From contig NZ_NEWK01000002.1 in assembly GCF_002217655.1 (NCBI RefSeq), forward strand, positions 497,164-561,163: DNA of 64,000 nt, given 5' to 3'. The notes beneath the pieces are model-generated. The model saw only the letters and a program-made list of their open reading frames with translations, did no database searches and was not told the DNA's origin. Positions within the stretch are counted from its first letter, which is position 1, and the number at the start of each line of letters is the position of its first letter. Origin of the DNA: Geobacillus thermocatenulatus (lineage in GTDB: Bacteria; Bacillota; Bacilli; Bacillales; Anoxybacillaceae). Below are positions 26,021 through 35,611 of the stretch, one piece after another. Made by a program: the position numbers and the translations under genes.

Positions 26021-27758
26021 GATCGAAACGAAACAAGGCAGTCCGAAACCATTTTGGTATTTGCTCAAACAAGGAAAATTGAACAAATCGCTCATTGCTT
26101 TCGCCCTCATTCTTGGATTGATTGAAAGCGGGGCTGGGTTGATCATCCCCCTGTTTGCGAAAGACTTTATTGATCTCTTAGCCCATGGCGGAATGAAGTG
26201 GCAACAAATTTTTTGGCTCTTATCTGCTTTTCTCGTTCAAACGGCGACAGGCGGCATCTCGTTTTATCTCATGTCGTATGCCGGAGAAGCTCTAGTAGCC
26301 CAGATTCGAAGTCGATTATGGAACCACATCCTTCATTTGCCTGTTTCCTTTTTTGACCGCTATGAATCGGGGGAAACGATGAGCCGCATTACGCAAGATA
26401 CAGCAGTCATCAAATTGCTTATTTCCAACCATCTCGTCACATTTTTTAGTGGCATTGTCTCTGTGATCGGTTCCATCATTTTACTGATTATGATTGATTG
26501 GCGAATTACTCTCTTTATCTTTTTGGCCGTTCCCGCTGCTATGCTCATCATCATGCCGTTGGGAAGAAAGATGCATCAAATTTCTTTGCGCACGCAAGAT
26601 GAACTGGCCAAGTTTTCGGGACATCTTGGCCGGATCTTGCAAGATATCCGTCTCGTGAAATCTTATAATGGTCAACACATGGAAGCAGAAAAAGGAGATC
26701 AAGAGATCAAAAATTTAATGAACTTCGGTTTGAAAGAAGCGAAAGTCTATGCAGTCATCTCACCGATGATTGCCACCGTCATGATGCTCGTTGTCGTGAT
26801 CATTGTCGGTTATGGCGGCGCCCGGGTTGCATCTGGGCATTTGACGGCGGGAGAGCTTGCGGCCATCATCATTTATATTTTTCAAATTGTCATGCCTTTC
26901 ACTGCTACAGCTTCCTTTTTCACCACCTTTCAAAAAGCATTGGGGGCTACAGAGCGGATTAATGAAATCTTTCAAGAGCAACGGGAACTGCTGGGCTCAC
27001 AAAAAGAACCCGACTTCAATCAAACATTGCAGTTCAAACATGTTTCCTTTTCTTATCATCAAGATAAACCGGTGCTAAAAGGCATTCATTTTACTATTGA
27101 GCCAGGCAAAATTTACGCTTTTGTTGGCCCCAGCGGCGGCGGAAAAACAACCATTTTTTCACTGATTGAACGCTTTTATCTGCCAGATGAAGGACAAATC
27201 TTGTTAGGAAACGTACCTATCCATGAAATCGATTTACAAAAATGGCGGCAAGCGATTGGCTACGTTTCTCAAGATATTCCCATTTTGTCAAGCACCATTC
27301 GGGAAAATATTTGTTATGGATTAGAAAGCATGCCTGAGCATGAAGAAATCGAACAGGCCGCTCGGCTGGCCAACGCTCACGAATTTATTCAAAAATTGCC
27401 GAATGGCTATGAAACAGAAGTCGGCGAACGAGGGATCAAGCTTTCAGGAGGGCAGAGACAACGTATTGCGATTGCTCGAGCCATCTTAAAAAACCCAAAA
27501 CTCTTGCTATTAGATGAAGCCACTTCTAACTTGGACAGCGACTCAGAAAGCCTAGTGCAAGAAGCGCTGAAAAACGTGATGAAAGGTCGAACGACGTTGA
27601 TTATTGCCCATCGGCTTTCTACCGTCACCAATGCAGACACGATCTTCGTTGTCGAAGACGGGCGCATTACTGGACAGGGAAACCATGAATTATTGCTGGC
27701 TACCCATCGTTTATATCAAAAGCTGGTCACCCATCAGTTTTCCCAAGGCAAAAGGTAA
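26004..27758 (+). CDS. ABC half-transporter, multidrug exporter type
   Basis: This 584-residue half-size exporter has an N-terminal membrane domain of six helices and a C-terminal ATPase with Walker A GPSGGGKTT, signature LSGGQRQR, Walker B LLLLDEATSNLD and switch His in IIAHRLS. It would act as a homodimer in the membrane, like BmrA or LmrA. The GTG start at 26004 follows AAGGAGAG and overlaps the MerR gene, indicating joint control. The substrate is probably a drug-like or peptide compound sensed by MerR. It ends close to an IS-like remnant. Confidence 0.9.
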   Translation: MDMKNRIETKQGSPKPFWYLLKQGKLNKSLIAFALILGLIESGAGLIIPLFAKDFIDLLAHGGMKWQQIFWLLSAFLVQTATGGISFYLMSYAGEALVAQIRSRLWNHILHLPVSFFDRYESGETMSRITQDTAVIKLLISNHLVTFFSGIVSVIGSIILLIMIDWRITLFIFLAVPAAMLIIMPLGRKMHQISLRTQDELAKFSGHLGRILQDIRLVKSYNGQHMEAEKGDQEIKNLMNFGLKEAKVYAVISPMIATVMMLVVVIIVGYGGARVASGHLTAGELAAIIIYIFQIVMPFTATASFFTTFQKALGATERINEIFQEQRELLGSQKEPDFNQTLQFKHVSFSYHQDKPVLKGIHFTIEPGKIYAFVGPSGGGKTTIFSLIERFYLPDEGQILLGNVPIHEIDLQKWRQAIGYVSQDIPILSSTIRENICYGLESMPEHEEIEQAARLANAHEFIQKLPNGYETEVGERGIKLSGGQRQRIAIARAILKNPKLLLLDEATSNLDSDSESLVQEALKNVMKGRTTLIIAHRLSTVTNADTIFVVEDGRITGQGNHELLLATHRLYQKLVTHQFSQGKR

Positions 27759-27793
27759 CTAGGCAACCATATACTCACCGACTTTCCAGCTCA

Positions 27794-28036
27794 CATTTCG
27801 CACCTTAACAAGAGGAAGAACAAAGGACTTTGTGAGCAACTGAACGCCAGCACCAGCACGAGGTTGGCATTGAGAGTCCACCGCACCCAGCCGGTCAATC
27901 AATGGTGGAAGACCAAGATCTTAGCGAATGCGAATGTCCATAGGTGCAACCCTCTTTGCTCCCCTTGCGTGTCAAGGATTCATTCGACATCGGAATGAAC
28001 AAATCCTCCCGATTTTTGTCAAGAAGGTGCGAAATG
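27794..28036. mobile_element. Decayed IS/MITE remnant
   Basis: The left end CTCACATTTCGCACC and the right end TCCTCCCGATTTTTGTCAAG...GGTGCGAAATG are the same ends seen in the 14.3-kb MITE, but the middle differs and the left arm is short. It has eaten into the 3' end of the neighbouring minus-strand gene. Confidence 0.65.
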
Positions 28037-28870
28037 TGGCGCTGAATATTCATATTCCGATGGATTCATGATCGTATGCACACTCGCTGAATCACCGTCG
28101 ACACTTATAAAGTGGCTCGTTTCCTTTGGCCCCAGTCCCCTAGCAACCCCTTGAATACGCCCGATTTTCTCCAGCTTTCCGTTTCCGATGTCCCAGCTGT
28201 ACAGTTTCTCCTTTGAATGATAGCTGTTGCAAAAATACGCATATTTTCCCCTAACACATAGAGCTGTCGATCCGTGCAACGGTTCAGGCACTTCATATCT
28301 TTGCATGGTTTTTGCGCAGGGGTCCAAATGAATCAGCGAAAAATCGTCATAAGGAAAAAGCCATAATGTCGAGGATCTCCCTTTGCAAATCGCATAGCAG
28401 TCAATGATCATGGGGCGGTCTGTCAAATGGGAATGATATTGGAATATCGGGGAACCGTCCAATCGAAACAAAACCAATCCTTCCGCCGAAACTCCTTTGC
28501 CAAACACGCCTTCATCAAAGTAGCTGATCCAGATCCCTTCTTTTCCCACCGCTATGTCTTCAATCCCATCGCCGCCGCAAAAGGAATGTTGTACATTTCC
28601 ATACAGATCTACCAAAAACACATTATGGCTCATTCCGTCACTTCTCGCATCCGCCAGCAAAAACCGCTCACTGTCGACCCAGCGAATAATGGGAAAGCGC
28701 ACCGAGACGTCCGGATGGAGAATGGTTCCATTCGCGACGCACTCCAACCGCCGACGGCTTCTTTGCACCACGATCCATCCCCACTGGTCGCTCCAATCCG
28801 CATCCATCAGACGAATCCCGCTTCGTTCCGACACAATCGAATAGAACGTATAGGTGACGATTGACACCAC
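28019..28870 (-). CDS. Hypothetical beta-rich protein, 3' end altered by IS
   Basis: This 283-residue protein is of unknown function. It has repeated short beta-strand/turn units (WIVVQRSRRRLECV, FLVDLYGNVQHSFCGGDG, YAYFCNSYHSKEKLYSWD) that suggest a beta-propeller or surface-layer-like fold. The last residues (HFAPS) are encoded by the end of an IS remnant, so the natural C-terminus is lost. The start has no strong ribosome site; the frame reaches 28870. Its first 79 codons are duplicated at 15017-15301. I do not assign a function. Confidence 0.55.
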   Translation of the reverse strand: MVSIVTYTFYSIVSERSGIRLMDADWSDQWGWIVVQRSRRRLECVANGTILHPDVSVRFPIIRWVDSERFLLADARSDGMSHNVFLVDLYGNVQHSFCGGDGIEDIAVGKEGIWISYFDEGVFGKGVSAEGLVLFRLDGSPIFQYHSHLTDRPMIIDCYAICKGRSSTLWLFPYDDFSLIHLDPCAKTMQRYEVPEPLHGSTALCVRGKYAYFCNSYHSKEKLYSWDIGNGKLEKIGRIQGVARGLGPKETSHFISVDGDSASVHTIMNPSEYEYSAPHFAPS

Positions 28871-28880
28871 TCATCCCTCA
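28641..28880. repeat. 240-bp direct repeat, right copy
   Basis: The right partner of 15072-15311, with three differences in 240 bp. It contains the 5' part of the hypothetical gene. Confidence 0.92.
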
Positions 28881-29378
28881 TAGAAATGTCATCTTTATCA
28901 CCACACACCGCCATTGCCCCCGCATTTCTACGAGGCGCCCCGTCTGCACGGCAACGCGAAGCGATGGGATTCGCCGCAGCCTTGAACCGCTGCTTCCCTG
29001 ATCGCAGGCAAGACGACCTTCTCGTGCCACCGCCCTTGCAAACACCGCAACTTGATCAGCGTCCTTAGGGAGCACCATCTGCACGACGAACGGTTGGCCG
29101 TTTGTCATCATCAACATCCTTGGCGGAATCGTTCCCATCGTGGAAAGAACGGTTCCTCACGAAAGAAACCAACATAAGGAATACTATTCGTGAACATAAG
29201 GTCGAAATCCTGCATGGAGGAAAAAATGGAGAGCTGGGAAAAGCTCTCCGTTTTTCGCTTGTGTGTTCCATCCAAGTCAATACGACGAAATCCCTGCCTT
29301 GGCATAAAGGCTAAACAAAAATCAACTCGCTTAATCGGGAAAACCTCGAGCAACTAGGAAATCGGCCCCAAACGGCTT
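28881..29378. other. 500-bp stretch without a clear gene
   Basis: A minus-strand frame at 28878-29138 contains MMTNGQPFVVQMVLPKDADQ and could be a small gene, but I know no family and it runs into the repeat. A strong hairpin lies at 29228-29255. Nothing else is assignable. Confidence 0.35.
29228..29255 (+). terminator. Rho-independent terminator
   Basis: GGAGAGCT pairs with AGCTCTCC across a six-base loop, followed by GTTTTT. No intact plus-strand gene is seen just upstream, which suggests that its gene has been lost. Confidence 0.75.
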
Positions 29379-30348
29379 TTATTCGGGCACATACATTTTC
29401 TGCAGCGGAAGCAGCGCTCTCGCATCGCTGGGCATGTTCTCGTACCAATGGACAATCAAGTTGACCAATTCTTCTAAATCAATCAGTTTCACGGAATTAT
29501 GTTTGGCGACTGCCTCTGCATGGGAAGTAAAACCACCTGTGGAGACGAACAGGCAATTGGCATCAATCGGGTTGGCTCCGAGAAGCTGCTGGATTTCCGG
29601 AGCCGAGGCGGCGCTTTTGCGATGCTTCACTTGCACCTTGATTACAGGTTTTTCAAAGCCAAACGCGTCCTTATAGGCGAGCACATCCACACCGCCGTCA
29701 GGGCCTTTCGGACTCACTTGCACATTGTACCCCATTGCTTGAAGCAAGCCCGCCACTAAATCTTGCATTTGCCACGGATCAAGCTTGTCCACTTTGTCTT
29801 GGATCATCATCAACAAGGTCTTCAACGATTTCTTCCGTTTCCCCCTCTTCATGTTGAGGTTTTGAGAATGGTTCACTGTGTAAACGCTGCTCGATTTCAT
29901 CGCCCCATTCGTCCACTCGAAACACCGTCAGCGTCGAACCTAAACTGTTCTTCGCTCCGTCTGATAGCGAATCCCTTGGAACTGTCGCATTTTCCCATTT
30001 TACCCGGATGATGTTCGGATAATAGGGATGCCCGATGGAGGGATCGTAACGATGCTCTTCTGTCACGGTTCCAACAATGTACTCCCTTTTCTCTTTTGAA
30101 TATGTGATCACTCGATCGACCTTTTTGATTTCATGGGCAAACCGCCATACTTGATTCACCCAACTCGTTCTCGATTTTGGTTTTGACTCGGCAAACACTT
30201 CATCCGCCTTTCGCTGCAGCTGTTCTTTCGACCGAAAGCGCTTCGGATCGCCCAATCTCGCCCAACCGATCGATGCGATGCCCTTTTCCAGCCAAAGCGG
30301 AATCAGTTCATTGCGATCGCCCGCGCGGATCATCCACCATTTTGACAT
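29379..30348 (-). pseudogene. Mrr-type restriction endonuclease, frameshifted
   Basis: Two overlapping frames together give one protein. The first (start ATG 30348, GGAGGGAGGAA upstream) covers the N-terminal part MSKWWMIRAGDRNELIPLWL to about residue 165. The second carries the Mrr catalytic domain with PDGGVDVLAYKD and KVQVKHRKSA (the D...QxK site). The frame changes around 29800-29820, near VEDLV/DDDPRQ, and the first frame ends at 29779. The whole resembles intact ~320-residue Bacillus endonucleases with an N-terminal recognition domain and a C-terminal Mrr domain. It is probably inactive unless slippage restores the frame. Confidence 0.8.
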
Positions 30349-30355
30349 TCGAGTT

Positions 30356-30483
30356 CCTCCCTCTAGAAATGTTGATGTATCAAGGCTTTTCGGCCTCTCA
30401 GGGGTGTCCAAAAAATATTTTTCGACAAAATCTCTTACATCCTTTTTCAGTTTTGTGGATATCTTACAGACCTAGGGTGCGCT
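30356..30483. repeat. 128-bp repeat, copy 2
   Basis: See 13330-13457. Here it supplies the upstream region and ribosome site of the Mrr-type gene. The minus strand reads KDVRDFVEKYFLDTPERPKS in frame with the Mrr gene. Confidence 0.8.
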
Positions 30484-30742
30484 TCGCGGCCACGGCTGGG
30501 TATATTTTCCTTCCGCGGGGGAAGCATATTTGATGCACCCTTTGGATCTCCGCGTCGCTGATGAGGACGAACCCTCCCATGTCTCCGGGCGTCTTGGCGC
30601 CAACATTCCCTCGTTCGGTCTCGTCATCAGGCGGAGGCCGGCCAAGCTCCTTTAGGGACTCAAGGTCGAATGGATGAAATCACGCCAGCTTCTCCGGTGT
30701 CATCTCGTTGTCCAACGATTCTTCCGTTCGCAGGGGGAGGCC

Positions 30743-31504
30743 TTAGGCCGCCCGTTGCACTTGGGACAAGATGTCCTGCTTCATTCGCTCCGCGTCAAAC
30801 GCTTGTTTCTTCGTACAAATCGCAAACAGCACATTCAACAGCTTCCGGCACAAGGCGACGATGGACTGCTTTCCGGTCAGCGGGTTGACGGGGCGGGTCG
30901 TGTCATATTCATGCAGCTCGCGAAACGCCTCGTTGTGCCGGATCAGCGGAATCATCGCCCGAAACAGCACCGAGCGCAGCCGTTTCCGTCCCCGTTTGGA
31001 GATGTGCTTTTGCCCTTTGCGCTGGCCGGAGGAGTTCTCCTTGAGCGTCAGGCCCGCCAACTTCACCAATTGGCGCGGGTCCCGATAATGGGCGAAGCTG
31101 CCGATCTCCGCCAGCAGGTCGATGATCGTGGCGTCTCCCAACCCGTCGACCGTTTTCAACCATTGATACTCCATCGTCGTTTGAACCAATGCCTTCAACT
31201 CGGCGTCCAGTGCGGCGATCTCCGCCTCCAATTGACGGTATCGGCGGACGAGCGCGGCGATCTCAAACCGGGCCATCGTTGCCCCTTCCGTCACCCCAAT
31301 CGAGTCCTTCGCGGCGTTGATCAACGCCTGAATTTTGGCCTTCTGCGGGCATTTCATCCCTTCGCTTTGCCGGTACACCTCAAGAAGCTCCTCCACCGTC
31401 CGGCCGGCCATATCAGCCGGAAGCGGCGTCCACTCCAACACCCTCATAAGGAATGATGAGCGATGGTAAAAAAAGGATTGCCATCGCTTGTTGTGTTGGC
31501 TCAA
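30743..31504 (-). mobile_element. IS110-family transposase, N-terminally truncated
   Basis: This 253-residue frame carries the C-terminal Transposase_20 domain (VDGLGDATIIDLLAEIGSFA, KENSSGQRKGQKHISKRG). The N-terminal DEDD catalytic domain, about 150-170 residues, is missing. The first ~20 codons come from the adjacent DNA. The break lies next to another IS-like end at 31555-31569. The 3' flank (30484-30742) is probably the right end of the IS. It cannot transpose by itself. Confidence 0.8.
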
Positions 31505-31554
31505 AAAATATTTTAAAAAAATGAATAAAAAATCCTTTGTTTCTGCACTGCTGG

Positions 31555-31569
31555 GGTGCGAAATGTGAG
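31555..31569. mobile_element. IS-like terminal sequence
   Basis: GGTGCGAAATGTGAG is the exact inverse of the CTCACATTTCGCACC end at 27791 and 14291. It cuts the 3' part of helD. Confidence 0.65.
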
Positions 31570-33043
31570 ATCTAAATAAATGAGCGGGGCAATATCTTCA
31601 TACATAAAACGTTCCTGTTTAATTTGTCTTCCGTTTTTCAGTAAAAGACTTAGCAATTCTTCATCGATATCCGGATGAAATTTCTCAAATACTTTTTTCT
31701 GGAACACCGATTTATACATTAACAACGCAGGAATATTTTCCATCTTTTTCACAATAAGCGAGATTTCATGCTGCATTTTCTCTTGAAAGATCTTCATTCG
31801 CAATTGTTTCGCTTTTTCTAATGCCTCATATACCGCTTTTCTTTCTTCTCCTTCCGGAAGCGTTACAACCCATTTCCGATACGCTTCCTCAAATTCGTCT
31901 TCAATTTGTTGTTTGCGAATGTTGATTTGTTCATTGCTCCAATTTAAGATAAACTCTTTTACTTCTTTCATGCGTACATTGAGAGGCAAATGTTCTTTTG
32001 CGTGATAAAATTGATGAATTTCTTCTTTGGAAAGAATAACCCCGCTTTCAATAACGATGTCCCCATGCGGGATCATCGTATTGCCGATGTACTCAACAAA
32101 GTCATCTAGAAGCTTTTTAAATCGAAGCGATCCTTTATATTTAGCAATTTTTATCAAGTCTTCTTTTTCCGTTGACCCGTATATATGTACATATTGCTCA
32201 TGTAAGTCAGGAATATCATGAACATCGGTAAAATAAGTAGATGCCCAATCGTAAAATGTTCGTTGCTCAATCCCCTCAATTTCGATTTCCGGTACGATAT
32301 CTTTAATAGTAGGATAAGAAAATCTCGTTCGGCGCTAAAATAAGAATATCTTTCGGTTTGACTTGCTCGTGATATTGATATAAAAGATATGAAATGCGAT
32401 GCAGTGCAATCGTTGATTTTCCGCTTCCAGCCGCACCTTGGACGATAATCGTATCTTTCAGTGGCAGGCGGATAATTTCATCTTGTTCGGCTTGAATGCT
32501 AGCAATAATATCCCGAAGTCGGTGAGCTTCTTCGGTATTGGTCAAAATTTCTTTTAAATAATCGTCCATGTATTTGACTTTTTCTCCATTTTCATTTTCA
32601 ACGATTTCCGATTTTCCAATATCGGTTACTTTAATCACTTTTCCGTTTTTAATGACGATACCGCGTTTTCCATGAATTGTTACCGGTCTGTTTTCTTTTC
32701 CGATTTGGAAAGTCTTTTGCACACCTTGGTAGGCATTATATAATCTTCCTAAATCCGTCCGCCAGTCAACAACAATCAACTCTCCATCTTTTTCAATCCC
32801 TTTTTTTCCAATGTAAATGGTCTCTTTTCCAAACTCATCTTCAAAATCCAATCGCCCAAAATATGGATTGGGACGCATATCTTGAAGCTTTTTTACTTCT
32901 TTCTTGGCATATGCAATAAGCTGTGCTTCTACAACATCTTTTGCGGTTTTATTCATGTTTTGTTTATTTTTTTCTAACAGCTCATCAATAACAGATATCG
33001 TCGCATCTAAACGTTCCTGCTCTTTTTTTATAATGTCTTGCAT
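31570..33043 (-). pseudogene. helD: HelD helicase, frameshifted and truncated
   Basis: HelD recycles stalled RNA polymerase with an SF1 helicase-like ATPase. Residues 1 to about 245 are intact from the ATG at 33043 (GGTGGGG upstream), including YFGRLDF and Walker A VQGAAGSGKSTIALHR. At about 32305-32320 the frame shifts (FLSYY* against PTIKDIVPEI), and a second frame continues to LDLTFRTPA, where the IS end cuts it off. The family is about 770 residues; only some 500 remain in two frames. The ATG at 33055 is a GTG alternative. The gene is dead. Confidence 0.8.
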
Positions 33044-33118
33044 ATATATCCCCACCGTTTTTATTTAATACACGTGCTTATGCATATACACGTATCAATC
33101 TGCTATGTAATGTTGCCG

Positions 33119-33553
33119 CTAACGGCTCATCACGCTCTCGACGTGGCCCATCGGACGCATGCCGGTCGTCTCCACCCCTTGCTCCGACAGCCACTCCCGG
33201 TAGTCCCGGATGCATCCCGGCATCGACTCGATCCGGCCGATCATGGTCGCCAGCTGCTGTTCTTTCGCTTCGTCCTTCAACGTGCCGATCGCGCTGTTCA
33301 ACTCCACGAGAAGTCCTTCTTCGTCTTGTTTCGCCAGCTTCTTCCGCACCTCTCGCCAACGCGGATGGCCGGACAGACACTGACGCAGCTCCCGCGCCAC
33401 ATGAAATCGATCCAGCTGAAAGCACACCCGCTTTCCAAAATACTCTCGGCAGGCCGTGATCCACGACGCCGCATCGCCGTTGATGACCAACAGGTCCCGG
33501 CACGGATCATAGGCATATTCCTGCATCAGCCACTCCTCAAACCGTTCCCACAC
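33119..33553 (-). mobile_element. ISLre2 (UPF0236) transposase fragment
   Basis: The 144-residue frame matches the middle of ISLre2-family transposases (LLVINGDAASWITACREYFG, FQLDRFHVARELRQCL). Both the N-terminal third and the C-terminus with its final motif are missing. A long hairpin at 33588-33655 probably marks the IS end. Confidence 0.8.
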
Positions 33554-33587
33554 GTCCCCCGTCCCTTCATGGAGTAAAATGTTTCAT

Positions 33588-33655
33588 GGACTCTCTCCCT
33601 CCTGTTTTCGGTTGATGCTGATAATCACCATCATAACAGGAAGAGAGTCCTTTTT
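33588..33655. terminator. Long hairpin with T run
   Basis: GGACTCTCT...CCTGTT pairs with AACAGG...AGAGAGTCC around a 25-30 base loop and is followed by TTTTT. It may be a terminator that protects the IS end from outside transcription. The following 33656-33860 shows no gene. Confidence 0.55.
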
Positions 33656-33860
33656 GCATGTTTTGGCTTCTACCACGCTTCACTGGGTGGCCCCGACAGG
33701 AATTACGAATAAGAGTTGGTAACCCTCGTCAGGGGATCATTTCGGAATGTCACCCACAAATATTTTACTCACACGACAAAAGAGGTTGCTCTAAACAATC
33801 CTATTAAAAGGGATTACCGAGCAATACCGTCTTTCATCCCATGATTGAAACCATGTGCTT

Positions 33861-33986
33861 TCAGACGGCTTTTTCTGTAAAATGCGCCGCCGCAATCGAT
33901 AGTTTGCTGCCTTTTGTGATATGCGCTTTCAACGCATCGCCGACTAGGCCGTTTTGTCTGTTGTCAATCATCCCTTTTGTCTTCAT
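33861..33986 (-). pseudogene. N-terminal remnant of a PLD-domain helicase-like protein
   Basis: An ATG at 33986 with AAGGAG upstream opens a 41-residue frame with MIDNRQNGLVGDALKAHITK and GSKLSIAAAHF. This matches the start of phospholipase D-like domains in large SF2/SNF2 helicase-type defence proteins (IDN....VGDAL...I..GSKLSIASAYF). The rest of the gene is absent. The family name is a pattern match by eye. Confidence 0.45.
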
Positions 33987-34158
33987 GCACGAATGGCTCC
34001 TTGTTTCTTTTCTTTATGGTTTTATTTTACGAAAACAACTGGTAGGATGTTGCCGAAATTTGTCGAAACTATAGATTGATTATCATAGACACAACTTAAG
34101 AACGAGGACTCTGTTTCGAACTCGACGTCAAGGAGCAAGACATCCAGCCTCTCCATCA

Positions 34159-34228
34159 ACGATGGGCGCAAAAAATCCTCCCGATTTTCGTCGGGAGGGT
34201 GCAAAAAAGTGAGTGATTAAGCTTTTCC
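34159..34228. repeat. 70-bp direct repeat with hairpin, copy 1
   Basis: Matches 35851-35920 with one difference in 70 bp. Contains the CCTCCCGATTTTCGTCGGGAGG hairpin and the end GGTGCAAAAAAGTGAG, a variant of the IS-like end. The pair brackets the toxin-antitoxin genes. Confidence 0.85.
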
Positions 34229-34408
34229 GGCTCTTCACCACAAGTTGTACTTGATCATTTACGGCAAGATAGGTGCGCATTGGGAAAATAGAGGATACAA
34301 AAAATGCGAATTTTCCCGTATGGGAAAGGAGACCGAGCCAAATCATCGGAGGAAAATTCACATGTACTCTCAGTTGATCAAAGAACTCATCGATTTCCCT
34401 ATTATGCG

Positions 34409-34702
34409 CTAAACGCGAACATTTAGGTTATGATCCTGTCTGCTTGTACCATCAATGATAAAAGGAGTATTCAATGCCTGCGAAATTTTAAAAAGCGTCT
34501 CTACCCTAGGACTTGTAAGCCCCGATTCAATTCTCCCAATCGTGGATTTTGGAACTCCAATGCGATCTGCCAGTTCCTGTTGAGACATATTCAGCTGCTT
34601 TCGTCTTGTTTTGATCTGTGCAGCTATCGTTCCTTCCAATCGAAGTTTTTGAACATGTTGCTCGCCTCGAATGGCTGCATATTTCTTAAAAAAATCACTC
34701 AT
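34409..34702 (-). CDS. XRE-family antitoxin
   Basis: This 97-residue Cro/C1-type helix-turn-helix protein has the core IKTRRKQLNMSQQELADRIG and VPKSTIGRIESGLTSPRVET. The ATG at 34702 follows GGGAGGG. It lies 20 bp downstream of a RelE/HigB-like toxin in one transcript, so toxin comes first as in higBA. It should bind the toxin and repress the operon. The pair lies between two 70-bp direct repeats. Confidence 0.82.
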   Translation of the reverse strand: MSDFFKKYAAIRGEQHVQKLRLEGTIAAQIKTRRKQLNMSQQELADRIGVPKSTIGRIESGLTSPRVETLFKISQALNTPFIIDGTSRQDHNLNVRV

Positions 34703-34722
34703 TGTTTTTCCCTCCCAGTCCA

Positions 34723-35160
34723 TTAATAAAGGCAAGGGTCGAAAGCACAATAACGTTCATATGCTGATTCAGCCGGCACAATATCCTCTCGTCTTATCGC
34801 TCCGTTATACTGCTTGTCAAAATAATGAAGCAATATGACTTTTGAAAAATTGTGAATCGCAAATATAATTCTGTGATTTCCAGTTCTTCCACCTCTTATC
34901 CCCCATCTGTAAAAATGATCATAACGAGTATTCACGCTAAGATGTTTCAATGACGGAGGGGTGATATCATCCGGAAAGCTGTTGTCCTCTGGATCAGAAG
35001 GATATGGATGATGTTGAATAATCGTAAGTTGCCTGGCATATACATCAGCAACATAACACCATATACCCGGACGACCTTTTTGTCTAAGTTCTTGCTCGGC
35101 TTTACTCAGTAGATGATTTTCAAATTCCTTTACATTTCCTGTGTATATTACCTCAAACAA
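34723..35160 (-). CDS. RelE/HigB-like toxin
   Basis: This 145-residue protein is predicted to be a ribosome-dependent RNase toxin of the RelE/ParE/Gp49 group. The family match is in the C-terminal half (YRWGIRGGRTGNHRIIFAIH, then VILLHYFDKQ), with the basic and aromatic residues expected of an RNase surface. The TTG start at 35160 follows AGAGGA. The N-terminal part (about 70 residues) is longer than in short RelE proteins. It is the first gene of the operon with the XRE antitoxin. Confidence 0.75.
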   Translation of the reverse strand: MFEVIYTGNVKEFENHLLSKAEQELRQKGRPGIWCYVADVYARQLTIIQHHPYPSDPEDNSFPDDITPPSLKHLSVNTRYDHFYRWGIRGGRTGNHRIIFAIHNFSKVILLHYFDKQYNGAIRREDIVPAESAYERYCAFDPCLY

Positions 35161-35611
35161 TATCCTCTACCCTTTACCAATTATTATACAAAATGATAGC
35201 ATTTATGCTACTTATATGCAATCATTAGTTGAGCCTTTTTCGTTACAGTAATTTCTATTGTTAGAAACACAAGCAGGACACCCCTTATACGATACGGAAC
35301 TGTTTTTTGATCACACCAACGGGAATATCGTGGCGTCATCAAGGAACTCGACGACGCTGCGGCCTTTCTGCGATCGAAGCTGTTCCCGTTCGTCGAAAAG
35401 AGGGTTGTTGAGATTCGGCGATGCTGTACATGCAGTCGGAAAGCACCGCCGCCCCATACCGTTTCATCCCCCGAATGTGGCGAACGCGGTATTCATCCAT
35501 CTTCGGCCGGTCTTTCGCCGGTCAAGACATCGACGATATGAACGAGGTGCTTGATGACCGGTTTGGACAGCAGCGACGGCAACCCTAACGTGAAGATGTC
35601 AATTCCTAGGT
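35161..35611. other. 450-bp region with unassigned coding debris
   Basis: The start (35161-35260) is AT-rich and should carry the toxin promoter. Further on the DNA becomes GC-rich; the minus strand near 35395-35500 reads MDEYRVRHIRGMKRYGAAVL in an open frame without a ribosome site. I cannot name its family; it is probably a fragment of a lost gene. Confidence 0.4.
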
